The notes under the pieces were generated by a model. It was not told the DNA's origin. It ran no database searches and worked only from the letters and a program-made list of their open reading frames with translations. The position numbers and the translations under genes are program-made. A stretch of DNA of 28,015 bases, taken from an uncultured Lachnospiraceae bacterium. GTDB lineage: Bacteria; Bacillota; Clostridia; Lachnospirales; Lachnospiraceae. The stretch's first letter is position 1. Each line of letters begins with the position of its first letter. The DNA lies in the NCBI GenBank assembly GCA_910577825.1, contig CAJTOK010000050.1, positions 1 through 28,015 of the forward strand. The letters are read 5' to 3'. This document shows, piece after piece, positions 7,199 to 14,530 of the stretch.

Positions 7199-8355
7199 GA
7201 AACCCATTATCAGAGAAAGTTGCTTGTATTAAGCCTTCTGGCATAAGGAAGTTTTTTGATATAGTAAGTGAAATGAAAGACGCTATTTCGCTTGGTGTTG
7301 GCGAGCCGGACTTTGACACCCCGTGGCATATAAGGGAAGAGGGCATTTATTCCCTTGAAAGGGGAAGGACTTATTATACTTCCAATGCAGGGCTTAAAGA
7401 ACTTAAAGAGGAGATAGCAAAATACCAGAAAAGGCGTTTCGGGCTTGAATATAACCCGTCAGGCGAAATATACGTAACAGTAGGGGGAAGTGAAGCCATA
7501 GATGGCGCACTGCGTGCAATGCTTGATGAGGGTGATGAAGTAATAATACCACAGCCAAGCTATGTTTCTTATGAACCATGTGTGGTGCTTGCTGACGGTG
7601 TGCCTGTAATTACGGAGTTAAAGGAAGAGGATGAATTTAAACTTAAAAAAGAAAACCTTGAAAAAGTGGTAACAGATAAGACTAAAATACTTATATTGCC
7701 GTTTCCCAACAATCCTACAGGTGCAATAATGACAGAAGAAGATTTAAAAGGCATTGCAGAAGTTGTATTAAAGCATGATTTATTTGTTATATCAGATGAA
7801 ATATATTCTGAGCTTACATATGGCAGCCGCCATGTTTCAATAGCATCATTTCCTGGCATGAAGGAAAGGACTATTGTTATAAATGGTTTTTCAAAATCAT
7901 ATGCAATGACAGGATGGCGTCTTGGGTATGCCTGCGGGCCAAAAGTTATACTGGACCAGATGCTTAAAATACACCAGTTTGCAATAATGTGTGCGCCTAC
8001 TACAAGCCAGTATGCAGCAGTTGAAGCACTGCGCAATGGTGATGAAGGGGTAGGGCATATGAGGGATGAATATGACAGGCGCAGGAAGTTTCTTATAAAA
8101 GCACTGCATGATATGGGGATTAAGTGTTTTGAACCGTTTGGTGCATTCTATGTATTTCCGTGTATAAAGGAGTATGGGATGACATCTGATGGATTTGCAG
8201 AAATGCTTCTGGCAGAAGAAAAGCTTGCAGTTGTACCAGGGACAGCATTCGGCGCATGTGGCGAAGGTTTTTTAAGAATCTCCTATGCCTATTCAATAGA
8301 AGATTTAAAAGCTGCATTAGAACGTTTAGAAAGGTTTATTAACAGGCATAAATAA
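7195..8355 (+). CDS. Class I/II PLP-dependent aminotransferase
   Basis: A 386-residue fold-type I aminotransferase. The PLP Schiff-base lysine is K234 in NGFSKSYAMTGWRLGY. Cofactor contacts D201 and Y204 (SDEIYSE), N173 (PNNPTG) and the substrate-carboxylate arginine near the C-terminus (EGFLRISYA) are all present. Length and motif order match the aspartate/aromatic/PatA-like group common in clostridia; substrate specificity cannot be read from the sequence. It begins inside the lrp stop codon region (4-bp overlap), with AAAGGATG about 13 nt upstream. The pairing with an Lrp-family regulator suggests amino-acid-responsive control. The active site looks complete. Confidence 0.93.
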   Translation: MRNPLSEKVACIKPSGIRKFFDIVSEMKDAISLGVGEPDFDTPWHIREEGIYSLERGRTYYTSNAGLKELKEEIAKYQKRRFGLEYNPSGEIYVTVGGSEAIDGALRAMLDEGDEVIIPQPSYVSYEPCVVLADGVPVITELKEEDEFKLKKENLEKVVTDKTKILILPFPNNPTGAIMTEEDLKGIAEVVLKHDLFVISDEIYSELTYGSRHVSIASFPGMKERTIVINGFSKSYAMTGWRLGYACGPKVILDQMLKIHQFAIMCAPTTSQYAAVEALRNGDEGVGHMRDEYDRRRKFLIKALHDMGIKCFEPFGAFYVFPCIKEYGMTSDGFAEMLLAEEKLAVVPGTAFGACGEGFLRISYAYSIEDLKAALERLERFINRHK

Positions 8356-8399
8356 CTGCACTGGCGGGGATAATATAATAGCCTGTTATGGGTAATTGT

Positions 8400-8900
8400 A
8401 TGGTTAATATAGTGCTTCTTGAACCTGAAATGCCTGCCAATACTGGCAATATAGGGCGTACATGCCATGCCACGGGTGCAAGGCTGCATCTTATAGAACC
8501 AATGGGGTTTCTTGTAAATGATAAGATGCTTAAAAGGGCAGGGCTTGATTACTGGAAAGACCTGGATGTACAGATATATGACTGTTACAGCAGTTTTCTT
8601 GAAAAAAACCCTGCTGCATCAGAAAAGATGTATATGGCAACAACTAAGGCAAAGAAAAATTATACAGATGTAAACTATGAACCAGGATGTTATATAATGT
8701 TTGGCAAGGAAAGTGCAGGCATACCAGAGGAAATACTTGTAAATTCAAAAGAAACTGCAGTCAGGATTCCAATGAACCAGAATATACGTTCCTTAAACCT
8801 TTCAAATTCAGTTGCCATAGTTTTATATGAAGCACTCCGCCAGAATAATTTCTATGGAATGCAGACAGAAGGAAACCTGCACAGGCTGGAATGGGATTAG
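8400..8900 (+). CDS. trmL: tRNA (cytidine/uridine-34 2'-O)-methyltransferase
   Basis: A 166-residue SPOUT-class methyltransferase that 2'-O-methylates the wobble base of certain leucine tRNAs using S-adenosylmethionine. Motifs match TrmL well: NIVLLEPEMPANTGNIGRTC at the start, LIEPMGF, MFGKESAGIPEE (the knot region, about 96-107) and IRSLNLSNSVAIVLYEAL at the end. ATG 8400 aligns with the usual family start (M-x-N-I-V-L); ATG 8388 would add four residues, and neither start has a good ribosome site. It lies 44 nt after the aminotransferase gene and may be read through from it. No terminator is visible in the next 100 bases. Confidence 0.93.
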   Translation: MVNIVLLEPEMPANTGNIGRTCHATGARLHLIEPMGFLVNDKMLKRAGLDYWKDLDVQIYDCYSSFLEKNPAASEKMYMATTKAKKNYTDVNYEPGCYIMFGKESAGIPEEILVNSKETAVRIPMNQNIRSLNLSNSVAIVLYEALRQNNFYGMQTEGNLHRLEWD

Positions 8901-9033
8901 GTTTAGTTTAGAAAAAGGTAAATTAATATAGAAAAAGCTGTTTAAAAATACAATACTGTTAGTTAAATATACACATAATTACTTTTTATTTTTGTAGAAT
9001 TTTAATGAAAAAAAGTTAAATCAAAAAAATATA

Positions 9034-9062
9034 TTGAAAAACTTATAAAATAAGAATAGAAT
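9034..9062 (+). promoter_or_regulatory. Candidate sigma-A promoter of pfkA
   Basis: TTGAAA (9034-9039), 17-bp spacer, TAGAAT (9057-9062), within a very A/T-rich 250-base gap after trmL. It predicts a leader of about 85 bases. A second possible -10 (TATAAT near 9079) has no good -35. Confidence 0.55.
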
Positions 9063-9155
9063 AATTAACGTTGTAAATTATAATATCTTTGGAAATATTA
9101 CTATATGCCGTTACATATTAGTTCCCGTGTCATACGGAAGAAAGGGAGGAATATA

Positions 9156-10148
9156 ATGAGCGAATCAAAGGGTAAGATTGCAGTTTTGACGAGTGGCGGG
9201 GATGCACCAGGAATGAATGCAGCCATCCGTGCTGTTGTACGTACAGGAATTGCAAGAGGTTATGAAGTTTATGGGGTGAGAAGGGGATACAATGGCATTC
9301 TTAAAAAAGAAATGAGTTTAATGTCTTTTACAGATGTTTCTGAAAAACTCCAGCATGGCGGTACGTTTTTATTTACTGCAAGAAGTGCAGAATTTGGTGA
9401 GGATGCAGGAAAGCAGAAAGCAGCAGCAATATGTAAAGAACTTGGAATAGATGCCCTTATTGTTATTGGTGGCGATGGTTCGTTTACAGGAGCTAAGAAC
9501 CTTTCAAAATATGGTGTGAATGTTATAGGGATACCAGGCACTATTGACCTTGATATAGCTTATACTGAATATACAATAGGTTTTGATACAGCTGTTAATA
9601 CAGCTATGGAAGCCATTGACCGCCTGCGTGAAACTTCCAATTCCCATGAAAGGTGCAGTGTTGTTGAAGTTATGGGGCGTTCTGCAGGATATATAGCACT
9701 CTGGTGCGGTATTGCCAATGGTGCAGAACAGATTCTGCTTCCTGAAAAGTTTGATAATAATTATGATATGCTGGTTGAGCAGATTAAAAAGAACCGCAAG
9801 GCAGGGATGACACACCAGATTGTTATTAATGCCGAGGGAATAGGACACTCCTACAGGCTTGCTAAAGATATTGAAAAGGCTACAGGCATTGAAACACGTG
9901 CTACAATACTTGGGCATTTACAGCGTGGCGGAAGCCCTACAGCACGTGACCGTGTAACCGCTTCTGTTATGGGTGCATATGCAGTTGATATGATTGACCA
10001 GGGCAAGAAGAACCGCCTTATAGGCTATAAAAACGGACATGTATATGATATAGATATAGAAGAAGCATTTAAAATGCAGAAAGATATTGATGAGTATGAA
10101 TATGCAGTAGCGGGAATACTTGGTACAAGGGTAAGTTACAGCATATAA
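9156..10148 (+). CDS. pfkA: ATP-dependent 6-phosphofructokinase
   Basis: A 330-residue glycolytic enzyme making fructose 1,6-bisphosphate. ATG 9156 is chosen because AGGGAGGA lies 5 nt upstream; the 17 codons before it are leader. Motifs: TSGGDAPGMNAAIR (12-25), GGTFLFTAR (68-76), GGDGSF (105-110), GTIDLDI (128-134), TSNSHER (160-166) and EVMGRSAGY (171-179). The two positions that separate ATP from pyrophosphate enzymes are both glycine (G108 in GGDG and G128 before TID), pointing to ATP use. The catalytic T129, D131 and D133 are present, but the usual TIDND core reads TIDLD and the following KGT-D segment is AYTEY, a variant I associate with Lachnospiraceae. The gene has its own promoter; a riboswitch-controlled gene follows. 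Confidence 0.95.
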   Translation: MSESKGKIAVLTSGGDAPGMNAAIRAVVRTGIARGYEVYGVRRGYNGILKKEMSLMSFTDVSEKLQHGGTFLFTARSAEFGEDAGKQKAAAICKELGIDALIVIGGDGSFTGAKNLSKYGVNVIGIPGTIDLDIAYTEYTIGFDTAVNTAMEAIDRLRETSNSHERCSVVEVMGRSAGYIALWCGIANGAEQILLPEKFDNNYDMLVEQIKKNRKAGMTHQIVINAEGIGHSYRLAKDIEKATGIETRATILGHLQRGGSPTARDRVTASVMGAYAVDMIDQGKKNRLIGYKNGHVYDIDIEEAFKMQKDIDEYEYAVAGILGTRVSYSI

Positions 10149-10181
10149 CAAAGACATCGCAAAATTTAATATATAAAATGA

Positions 10182-10275
10182 ACAGAGTAGGATGCCATGC
10201 GTTAAGTGCCAAAGGATGGGAAGTTGCCTTTGGACGAAAAGCTTAGTCTTGCGGTGTGGCAGCCGCATCCGCTGT
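10182..10275 (+). promoter_or_regulatory. THF (tetrahydrofolate) riboswitch aptamer
   Basis: Matches the folate-sensing aptamer in order. The closing stem is ACAG (10182-10185) with CUGU (10272-10275), continued by GGAUG (10190-10194) with CAUCC (10266-10270). An internal stem pairs GCCA with UGGC. The conserved GCGUUAAGUG joins to a hairpin CCAAAGG/CCUUUGG whose loop contains GAUGGGAAGUUG, followed by GGACGAA and GCGGUG. The same blocks occur in known THF riboswitches. It controls the folate transporter gene downstream. It also explains the atypically GC-rich run here. Confidence 0.92.
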
Positions 10276-10290
10276 CAGAAGAGGTGAAAC

Positions 10291-10330
10291 AGGCGCTCAT
10301 TCCGGGATGTACTACTATGGGTGCTTTTTT
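10291..10330 (+). terminator. Riboswitch expression-platform terminator
   Basis: A 10-bp stem pairs 10291-10300 with 10317-10326 (including G-U pairs), with a 16-nt loop and a run of six T at 10325-10330. The loop segment GGAUGU (10305-10310) can pair with GCAUCC (10265-10270), the 3' strand of the aptamer closing stem. Folate binding would therefore free the terminator and the unbound state would favour antitermination. A second short hairpin (10338-10353) lies just after it. Confidence 0.65.
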
Positions 10331-10397
10331 GCCGTTTCCAGCATTATTGCTGGATTTTGGCTGTCTGTTCCATTCATTTAAGAAAGGATATGAAGCT

Positions 10398-11015
10398 GTG
10401 TTTGATTTAATTAAAAATGCGTTTTCAACTGATATTTCAAAGTACATACTTGTATCAGCTGTAATTATTGTTATTTTCTGTGTACTGTCACAGAAAAAGA
10501 AAATTTCTGCAAGAAGCATTGCATTAATGGGGGTTATGGTATCACTCCATATAATATTTGTAAGGTTTCTTTCAATACAGACATGGAATATAAAGATTAG
10601 TTTTGGTTTTCTGCCACTTGTTATAACAGCAATTTTACTTGGCCCTGTAGAAGCAGGAATAACTGGGGCTATGGCAGATTTTATTGGTGCAATAATATTC
10701 CCTGCAGGGGCATATTTCCCGGGAATGACACTTACAGCCTTAATTACAGGCATTGTATGGGGAATATTCCTTTATAAAAAAGTTTCCCTGCCAAGAATAA
10801 TATTTGCAGCTGCAATTAATAATTTTGTATTCAGCCTGCTGCTTAATGGCTACTGGATATCAATGTTGTATGGAAGCCCTTTTGCAGGCATATTACAGGT
10901 AAGAGTGCCACAGGCATGTTTTATGTTTATGGCTGAAATAGTAGTAATACAAGTATTACAGGAAGTTTTATTTAAGAGGATTAAAGTAATATTCGACAAT
11001 CCTGCAATAAGTTAA
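10398..11015 (+). CDS. folT: ECF transporter substrate-binding subunit for folate
   Basis: A 205-residue integral membrane protein with about six hydrophobic segments, the S-component fold of energy-coupling-factor transporters. The reading frame is open from 10206, but that part is riboswitch and terminator RNA; GTG 10398, with AGAAAGGA about 9 nt upstream, is the sensible start. Diagnostic features are the charged N-terminal helix, FGFLPLVITAILLGPVEAG, the DFIGAIIFPAGAYFPGMTL segment and a second hydrophobic bundle ending in LFKRIK. Folate specificity comes from the THF riboswitch in its leader and from the FolT-like GFLP/FP-G-YFPG pattern. The energising module (EcfA1, EcfA2, EcfT) is not in the window, so it must be shared in trans. 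It is a single-gene unit closed by a hairpin. Confidence 0.92.
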   Translation: MFDLIKNAFSTDISKYILVSAVIIVIFCVLSQKKKISARSIALMGVMVSLHIIFVRFLSIQTWNIKISFGFLPLVITAILLGPVEAGITGAMADFIGAIIFPAGAYFPGMTLTALITGIVWGIFLYKKVSLPRIIFAAAINNFVFSLLLNGYWISMLYGSPFAGILQVRVPQACFMFMAEIVVIQVLQEVLFKRIKVIFDNPAIS

Positions 11016-11019
11016 AAAC

Positions 11020-11046
11020 AGCTGGCATATATCCCGGGTGCCAGCT
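11020..11046. terminator. Bidirectional terminator between folT and the LytTR gene
   Basis: An 8-bp perfect stem, AGCTGGCA (11020-11027) with TGCCAGCT (11039-11046), and an 11-base loop. On the - strand it is followed by a T-run (complement of 11014-11018), and on the + strand by ATTTATTATA. The LytTR stop codon lies at the edge of the stem. Confidence 0.75.
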
Positions 11047-11782
11047 ATTTATTATATCTTTTAGAAAAGTATTTTATAAATGCCTGGTTTACATCTTTAT
11101 AAAGCCTTCTGCTTACAGGAATATGGCTTCCTGTATCAAATGTTATTTCTGTTTTTCCAATATGGTGTATATTTTGTATTCCGCATAAATATGAACGGTG
11201 GCATTTAATAAATCCATGTGTTTTCACAAGATTTTCTAATTCCGAAATACTTTCTGACACATCAAGAAGTTCTGTATATTTTATGCCATTTTCATCTGTA
11301 AATATTTCAATTACACATCTATGCCCTCTTGCTTCAATATAATTAATCCGGCTTGTGGTAATCTTATGGACTTTATCCCGGGAATGTACAATTATATAAT
11401 TTATGTCTTTTTTCTTTTTTAAAACTTTGTCCATACAGGTATGTAATTTACTTTTATCAACTGGTTTTAAAAGATAGTGCATGGCTTCAACTTCGTATCC
11501 TTCTTCCATATATCCTGTAATACCTGTGGTAAAAATTATATTAATGCCGCTGTCTTTTTTCCTTACGGATTTAGCCATTTCCATGCCGTTTATTTCCTGC
11601 ATCCTGATATCAATAAAAAGCACATCAAAACCAAGGCCAGGTTCCCATTCAAATAAAAAGCTTTCTGCATTTTTATATTTATCTATTTCCAGCAGGATAT
11701 TTTTAGCATTGCTCCATTCCAGCAGGTATTTTTCCAGCAAATCTGCATGGAGCAGGTCATCTTCAATAATTGCTGCTTTCAT
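11045..11782 (-). CDS. LytTR-family response regulator
   Basis: A 245-residue two-component regulator of the AgrA/LytR type. The receiver domain (about 1-120) has the acidic pocket E7-D8-D9, the phospho-acceptor D58 (FIDIRM), the switch threonines (FTTG) and lysine K107 (LLKPVD). The LytTR DNA-binding domain occupies about 130-240 (HKITTSRINYIEARGHRCV; FIKCHRSYLCGIQNI; IPVSRRLYKDV). All phosphorylation residues are intact. No sensor kinase, peptide precursor or exporter gene lies next to it, so it is an orphan in this window. The ribosome site AAAGGGA is rather far (13 nt) from the ATG. The promoter upstream is near-consensus. Confidence 0.93.
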   Translation of the reverse strand: MKAAIIEDDLLHADLLEKYLLEWSNAKNILLEIDKYKNAESFLFEWEPGLGFDVLFIDIRMQEINGMEMAKSVRKKDSGINIIFTTGITGYMEEGYEVEAMHYLLKPVDKSKLHTCMDKVLKKKKDINYIIVHSRDKVHKITTSRINYIEARGHRCVIEIFTDENGIKYTELLDVSESISELENLVKTHGFIKCHRSYLCGIQNIHHIGKTEITFDTGSHIPVSRRLYKDVNQAFIKYFSKRYNK

Positions 11783-11829
11783 AAATCTTTTTTATCCCTT
11801 TCCATATTTAATATCAGTTTTATACATAG

Positions 11830-11858
11830 ATTATATGACTGTTTTATGCGTGTTTCAA
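11830..11858 (-). promoter_or_regulatory. Sigma-A promoter of the LytTR regulator gene
   Basis: On the - strand: TTGAAA (11858-11853), 17-bp spacer, TATAAT (11835-11830). One mismatch from consensus at ideal spacing, with about 40 bases of leader before the start codon. Confidence 0.7.
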
Positions 11859-11935
11859 GCCTGGAATATGGCAGCTGCCGTGGGAATTTTATTCTGCCAG
11901 AAGGACTAATTGAAGATGTTTTGTTTTATTTGCCC

Positions 11936-11964
11936 TTTATATATTCCATATTTTATAGTATAAT
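11936..11964 (+). promoter_or_regulatory. Candidate promoter of the HicA-like gene
   Basis: TTTATA (11936-11941), 17-bp spacer, TATAAT (11959-11964), about 60 bases before the start codon. The -10 is perfect and the -35 matches at four of six positions in a T/A-rich background. Confidence 0.35.
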
Positions 11965-12032
11965 AATATTAATTATACAAATCTGGCGTTTATTATGGGA
12001 TTTTTAATATGGGGTGAAAAGGAGGGTTGTGC

Positions 12033-12266
12033 ATGAGTACAAGGCCTATTGTTTATAATACAAAAGAAATGCGGCAGATTCTGGAGGGGAACGGGTTTAG
12101 ATTATCAAGGCAGAGTGGTGACCATTTTATTTATACTGACGGGAACAGGACAGTATCTATTAATTACCGGATTAATAAAATGGTGGCATTAAGGCTTATT
12201 AAAGAGAATAACCTTGATACATCTGTATTAAAAAGAGTAAAGAAAATGCGGAATAAAAATGAATAA
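12033..12266 (+). CDS. HicA-like small protein, no HicB partner
   Basis: A 77-residue basic protein. ATG 12033 follows AAAAGGAGGG by 6 nt. It has the HicA/YcfA layout: an N-terminal helix (TKEMRQILEGNGFRLSRQ), the G-x-H turn as SGDHFIYTDGNRTVSI, and a C-terminal helix (VALRLIKENNL). HicA toxins are dsRBD-fold RNases that use the histidine in that turn. A HicB antitoxin gene normally follows, but the next gene starts 130 bases later from its own promoter and is unrelated, so this is either an orphan or a non-toxic relative. The C-terminal tail is unusually basic (KRVKKMRNKNE), which could bind RNA. Confidence 0.7.
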   Translation: MSTRPIVYNTKEMRQILEGNGFRLSRQSGDHFIYTDGNRTVSINYRINKMVALRLIKENNLDTSVLKRVKKMRNKNE

Positions 12267-12334
12267 TAAATAAAAATAATTGCTGCAGGTAGTAATATGC
12301 TGCTATATAAAAAGGATAAAAATGTATGTTCACT

Positions 12335-12363
12335 TTGACATATTGGTATATTTAAACTATAAT
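12335..12363 (+). promoter_or_regulatory. Perfect consensus sigma-A promoter
   Basis: TTGACA (12335-12340), 17-bp spacer, TATAAT (12358-12363), 32 bases before the start of the DUF6465-like gene. All twelve positions match consensus, implying strong constitutive expression unless repressed. Confidence 0.85.
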
Positions 12364-12395
12364 AGATAAATACTAAATATATGGAGGGTATATAA

Positions 12396-12866
12396 ATGCC
12401 AAATAAGAGAAGGAATAAAAGGTCAAAAAGAGAGCAGAGAAGAGTAAGACATAACAATAATAATGAGAAAGAAGGCGCCATTATGACAGAGAACATAGGT
12501 GTTACAGAAGATACCAAAGTTTTGGAAGCAGTAACTGGAACAGAAGAGGCTGCAGAAGATAAAGCAGCAGAAGAAACAGCTGGAGCAGAAGTTAAACCAG
12601 AAGCAGATGGAAGCGGGCAGGAATGTAACTGCAGGGAGGATAATAAAACAGAAAATGCAGTAAGCCATAAGCTGTATATCCAGTATAATGATTTAGAGTT
12701 TAGTGATGAACTTATGTTTGAGGCAGCAGTAAACGCATATTGCAATGAATATGGCCAGGACAAGTCATCAGTTGAAGCAGTTAACTTATATGTTAAGCCG
12801 CAGGAAGGCAAGGCATATTATGTTATAAATAACGATGCAGAAAAGACAGGCTCTATTGATTTATAA
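12396..12866 (+). CDS. DUF6465-like protein with basic head and acidic middle
   Basis: A 156-residue protein in three parts. A very basic head (residues 1-20, Lys/Arg-rich) is followed by an Ala/Glu-rich acidic low-complexity linker (about 30-85). A compact C-terminal domain (about 90-155) then carries KLYIQYNDLEFSDELMFEAA, VNLYVKPQEGKAYYVINND and a terminal GSIDL. The last domain resembles DUF6465, a family known mainly from Lachnospiraceae and of unknown function, as recalled rather than searched. The start is well supported by GGAGGG; an internal ATG at 12483 would remove the basic head. The consensus promoter upstream and terminator downstream make it a strong single-gene unit. The charge arrangement suggests nucleic-acid or envelope association, unproven. 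Confidence 0.75.
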   Translation: MPNKRRNKRSKREQRRVRHNNNNEKEGAIMTENIGVTEDTKVLEAVTGTEEAAEDKAAEETAGAEVKPEADGSGQECNCREDNKTENAVSHKLYIQYNDLEFSDELMFEAAVNAYCNEYGQDKSSVEAVNLYVKPQEGKAYYVINNDAEKTGSIDL

Positions 12867-12888
12867 TTATAAAGATATGGCATTTAGG

Positions 12889-12916
12889 TGAAGTCCTGTT
12901 ATACAGGGCTTCATTA
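12889..12916 (+). terminator. Terminator after the DUF6465-like gene
   Basis: An 11-bp stem with one G-U pair, 12889-12899 with 12903-12913, loop TAT, followed by a short T-rich stretch. Some read-through into gtrA is possible, since gtrA has no evident promoter of its own. Confidence 0.65.
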
Positions 12917-12937
12917 TTGTGCAGAGGTGTGTTTGGA

Positions 12938-13360
12938 ATGTTTAGTAAAATATGGGAACTTTATTTAAAATATAAAGAAGTTATTCTGTATTTAGTCTTT
13001 GGGGGGCTTACAACCCTTGTAAATATAGTTACATATGCGGTTTTTGCATATGTTTTCAATACGGACACTGTTACAAGCACTGCAGGGGCATGGCTTGTAA
13101 GTGTAATTTTTGCATATATAACTAATAAAATTTTTGTTTTTGAAAGCAGGACAGATACATTTGCACTGTTGTTTAAGGAGTGTGCTTCATTTTTTGGGTG
13201 CAGGCTTGCAACTGGAATAATGGATATTGCTGTAATGTATGTTTCAGTTGATTTGCTGCATTTTAATGATATTATTATGAAGATTGTTTCAAATGTACTT
13301 GTTGTGGTTTTAAATTATATATTTAGCAAACTGTTTATTTTTAAAAAAGAAGAAGCTTAA
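12938..13360 (+). CDS. GtrA-family membrane protein
   Basis: A 140-residue membrane protein with four hydrophobic spans (about 15-35, 42-62, 80-100 and 110-130), the GtrA topology. ATG 12938 has AGAGGTG 8 nt upstream. The family signature region appears as YLVFGGLTTLVNIVTYA and FAYITNKIFVFES, and the C-terminus ends with NYIFSKLFIFKK. GtrA proteins are linked to moving or modifying undecaprenyl-phosphate-linked sugars for surface glycans. It lies 18 nt upstream of glf, so a role in handling a galactofuranose-containing polymer is a fair inference. Confidence 0.88.
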   Translation: MFSKIWELYLKYKEVILYLVFGGLTTLVNIVTYAVFAYVFNTDTVTSTAGAWLVSVIFAYITNKIFVFESRTDTFALLFKECASFFGCRLATGIMDIAVMYVSVDLLHFNDIIMKIVSNVLVVVLNYIFSKLFIFKKEEA

Positions 13361-13378
13361 AATTAAGGGGGCTGGATA

Positions 13379-14473
13379 ATGAAGTATGATTATCTTGTGG
13401 CCGGTGCAGGGCTGTTTGGTGCAGTCTTTGCGTATGAGGCAAAAAAGGCAGGGAAGAAATGCCTTGTTATTGACAGAAGGCAGCATATAGCAGGAAATAT
13501 TTATACAGAGGATAATGATGGCATACAGGTCCATAAATATGGGGCACATATTTTCCATACATCTGATAAAAAGATATGGGATTATGTAAACCAGTTTTCG
13601 GAATTTAATAATTATATTAATTCACCTGTGGCGGTTTATAATGATGAACTTTATAACCTTCCATTTAATATGAATACATTTAGTAAGATGTGGGGGATTA
13701 AGACACCTGCAGAGGCACAGAAGATTATTGAAGAACAGATTAGCGGGCTTGGCATAGAAGAGCCGCAGAACCTTGAAGAACAGGCTTTAAAGCTTGTAGG
13801 GCGTGATGTGTATGAGAAGTTAATTAAAGGTTACACACAGAAGCAGTGGGGGCGTGAATGTAAGGAACTTCCTGCATTTATTATAAAAAGGCTTCCTTTA
13901 AGGTTTACTTATGATAATAATTATTTTAATGACAGGTACCAGGGGATTCCTGAAGATGGTTATACTGCTATTGTGGAAAAGATGCTTGATGGCATTGAAA
14001 CAAGGCTTGATACAGATTATTTTAGTATTAAAGACAGTGTAGATGCAGATAAAGTTATATACACAGGAATGATTGATGAATATTATGGCTATAAGCTTGG
14101 CGTGCTTGAGTACCGTTCAGTGCGTTTTGAAACAGAAAGGCTTGAGTGCAGTAATTACCAGGGAAATGCAGTTATTAATTATACATCTGCAGATGTACCA
14201 TATACACGTATTATTGAACATAAGCATTTTAACTATGGCACACAGCCATTTACAATTATAAGCAAAGAGTATTCATCTGAATGGAATAAAGGCAGTGAGC
14301 CATATTATCCAATTAATAATGAAAAAAATAATTCGCTTTACGGGCAATACAGGGATTTAGCAGAAAAAGAAAAGAATGTTATATTTGGCGGAAGGCTCGG
14401 GGCATATAAATATTATGATATGGACAAGGTAATAGCTGCGGCGCTTGGATTGTGCAAAACAGAACTTGGATAA
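13379..14473 (+). CDS. glf: UDP-galactopyranose mutase
   Basis: A 364-residue flavoenzyme that converts UDP-galactopyranose to UDP-galactofuranose for surface polysaccharides. The N-terminal FAD-binding Rossmann motif is VAGAGLFGAVFA (about 6-17), followed by VIDRRQHIAGN, another conserved part of the Glf signature. The substrate region shows HKYGAHIFHT, YTQKQWGRE, PLRFTYDNNYFND and YQGIPEDGYTA. The C-terminal half has KHFNYG and the FGGRLGAYKYYDMD finish typical of the family. Length is normal (about 365-390). The ribosome site AAGGGGG is strong. It is co-oriented with gtrA and convergent with the dTDP-sugar genes, which together form a polysaccharide-precursor cluster. Confidence 0.97.
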   Translation: MKYDYLVAGAGLFGAVFAYEAKKAGKKCLVIDRRQHIAGNIYTEDNDGIQVHKYGAHIFHTSDKKIWDYVNQFSEFNNYINSPVAVYNDELYNLPFNMNTFSKMWGIKTPAEAQKIIEEQISGLGIEEPQNLEEQALKLVGRDVYEKLIKGYTQKQWGRECKELPAFIIKRLPLRFTYDNNYFNDRYQGIPEDGYTAIVEKMLDGIETRLDTDYFSIKDSVDADKVIYTGMIDEYYGYKLGVLEYRSVRFETERLECSNYQGNAVINYTSADVPYTRIIEHKHFNYGTQPFTIISKEYSSEWNKGSEPYYPINNEKNNSLYGQYRDLAEKEKNVIFGGRLGAYKYYDMDKVIAAALGLCKTELG

Positions 14474-14490
14474 AACAGGACGTATATGGT

Positions 14491-14522
14491 AAAAAGCACA
14501 GCCCATTTAAAATGGGCTGTGC
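14491..14522 (-). terminator. Terminator of the rfbA-rfbB transcript
   Basis: A perfect 11-bp stem, 14496-14506 with 14512-14522, loop of five, followed on the - strand by five T (complement of 14491-14495). It also lies just after glf on + but has no T-run in that direction, so glf transcripts may end less sharply. Confidence 0.8.
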
Positions 14523-14530
14523 CGCCTGTA

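Noticed and set aside
8374..8379. TATAAT before trmL as a promoter
   Set aside because: No acceptable -35 at 16-18 bp and it would leave almost no leader for a ribosome site.
10206..10397. N-terminal extension of the folT frame
   Set aside because: This stretch folds as a THF aptamer and terminator; the encoded residues are not membrane-like and the GTG at 10398 has a ribosome site.
12164..12811. 215-codon open frame on the - strand
   Set aside because: Antisense to the HicA-like and DUF6465-like genes; it runs through their shared intergenic promoter and is low-complexity Ser/Leu sequence.
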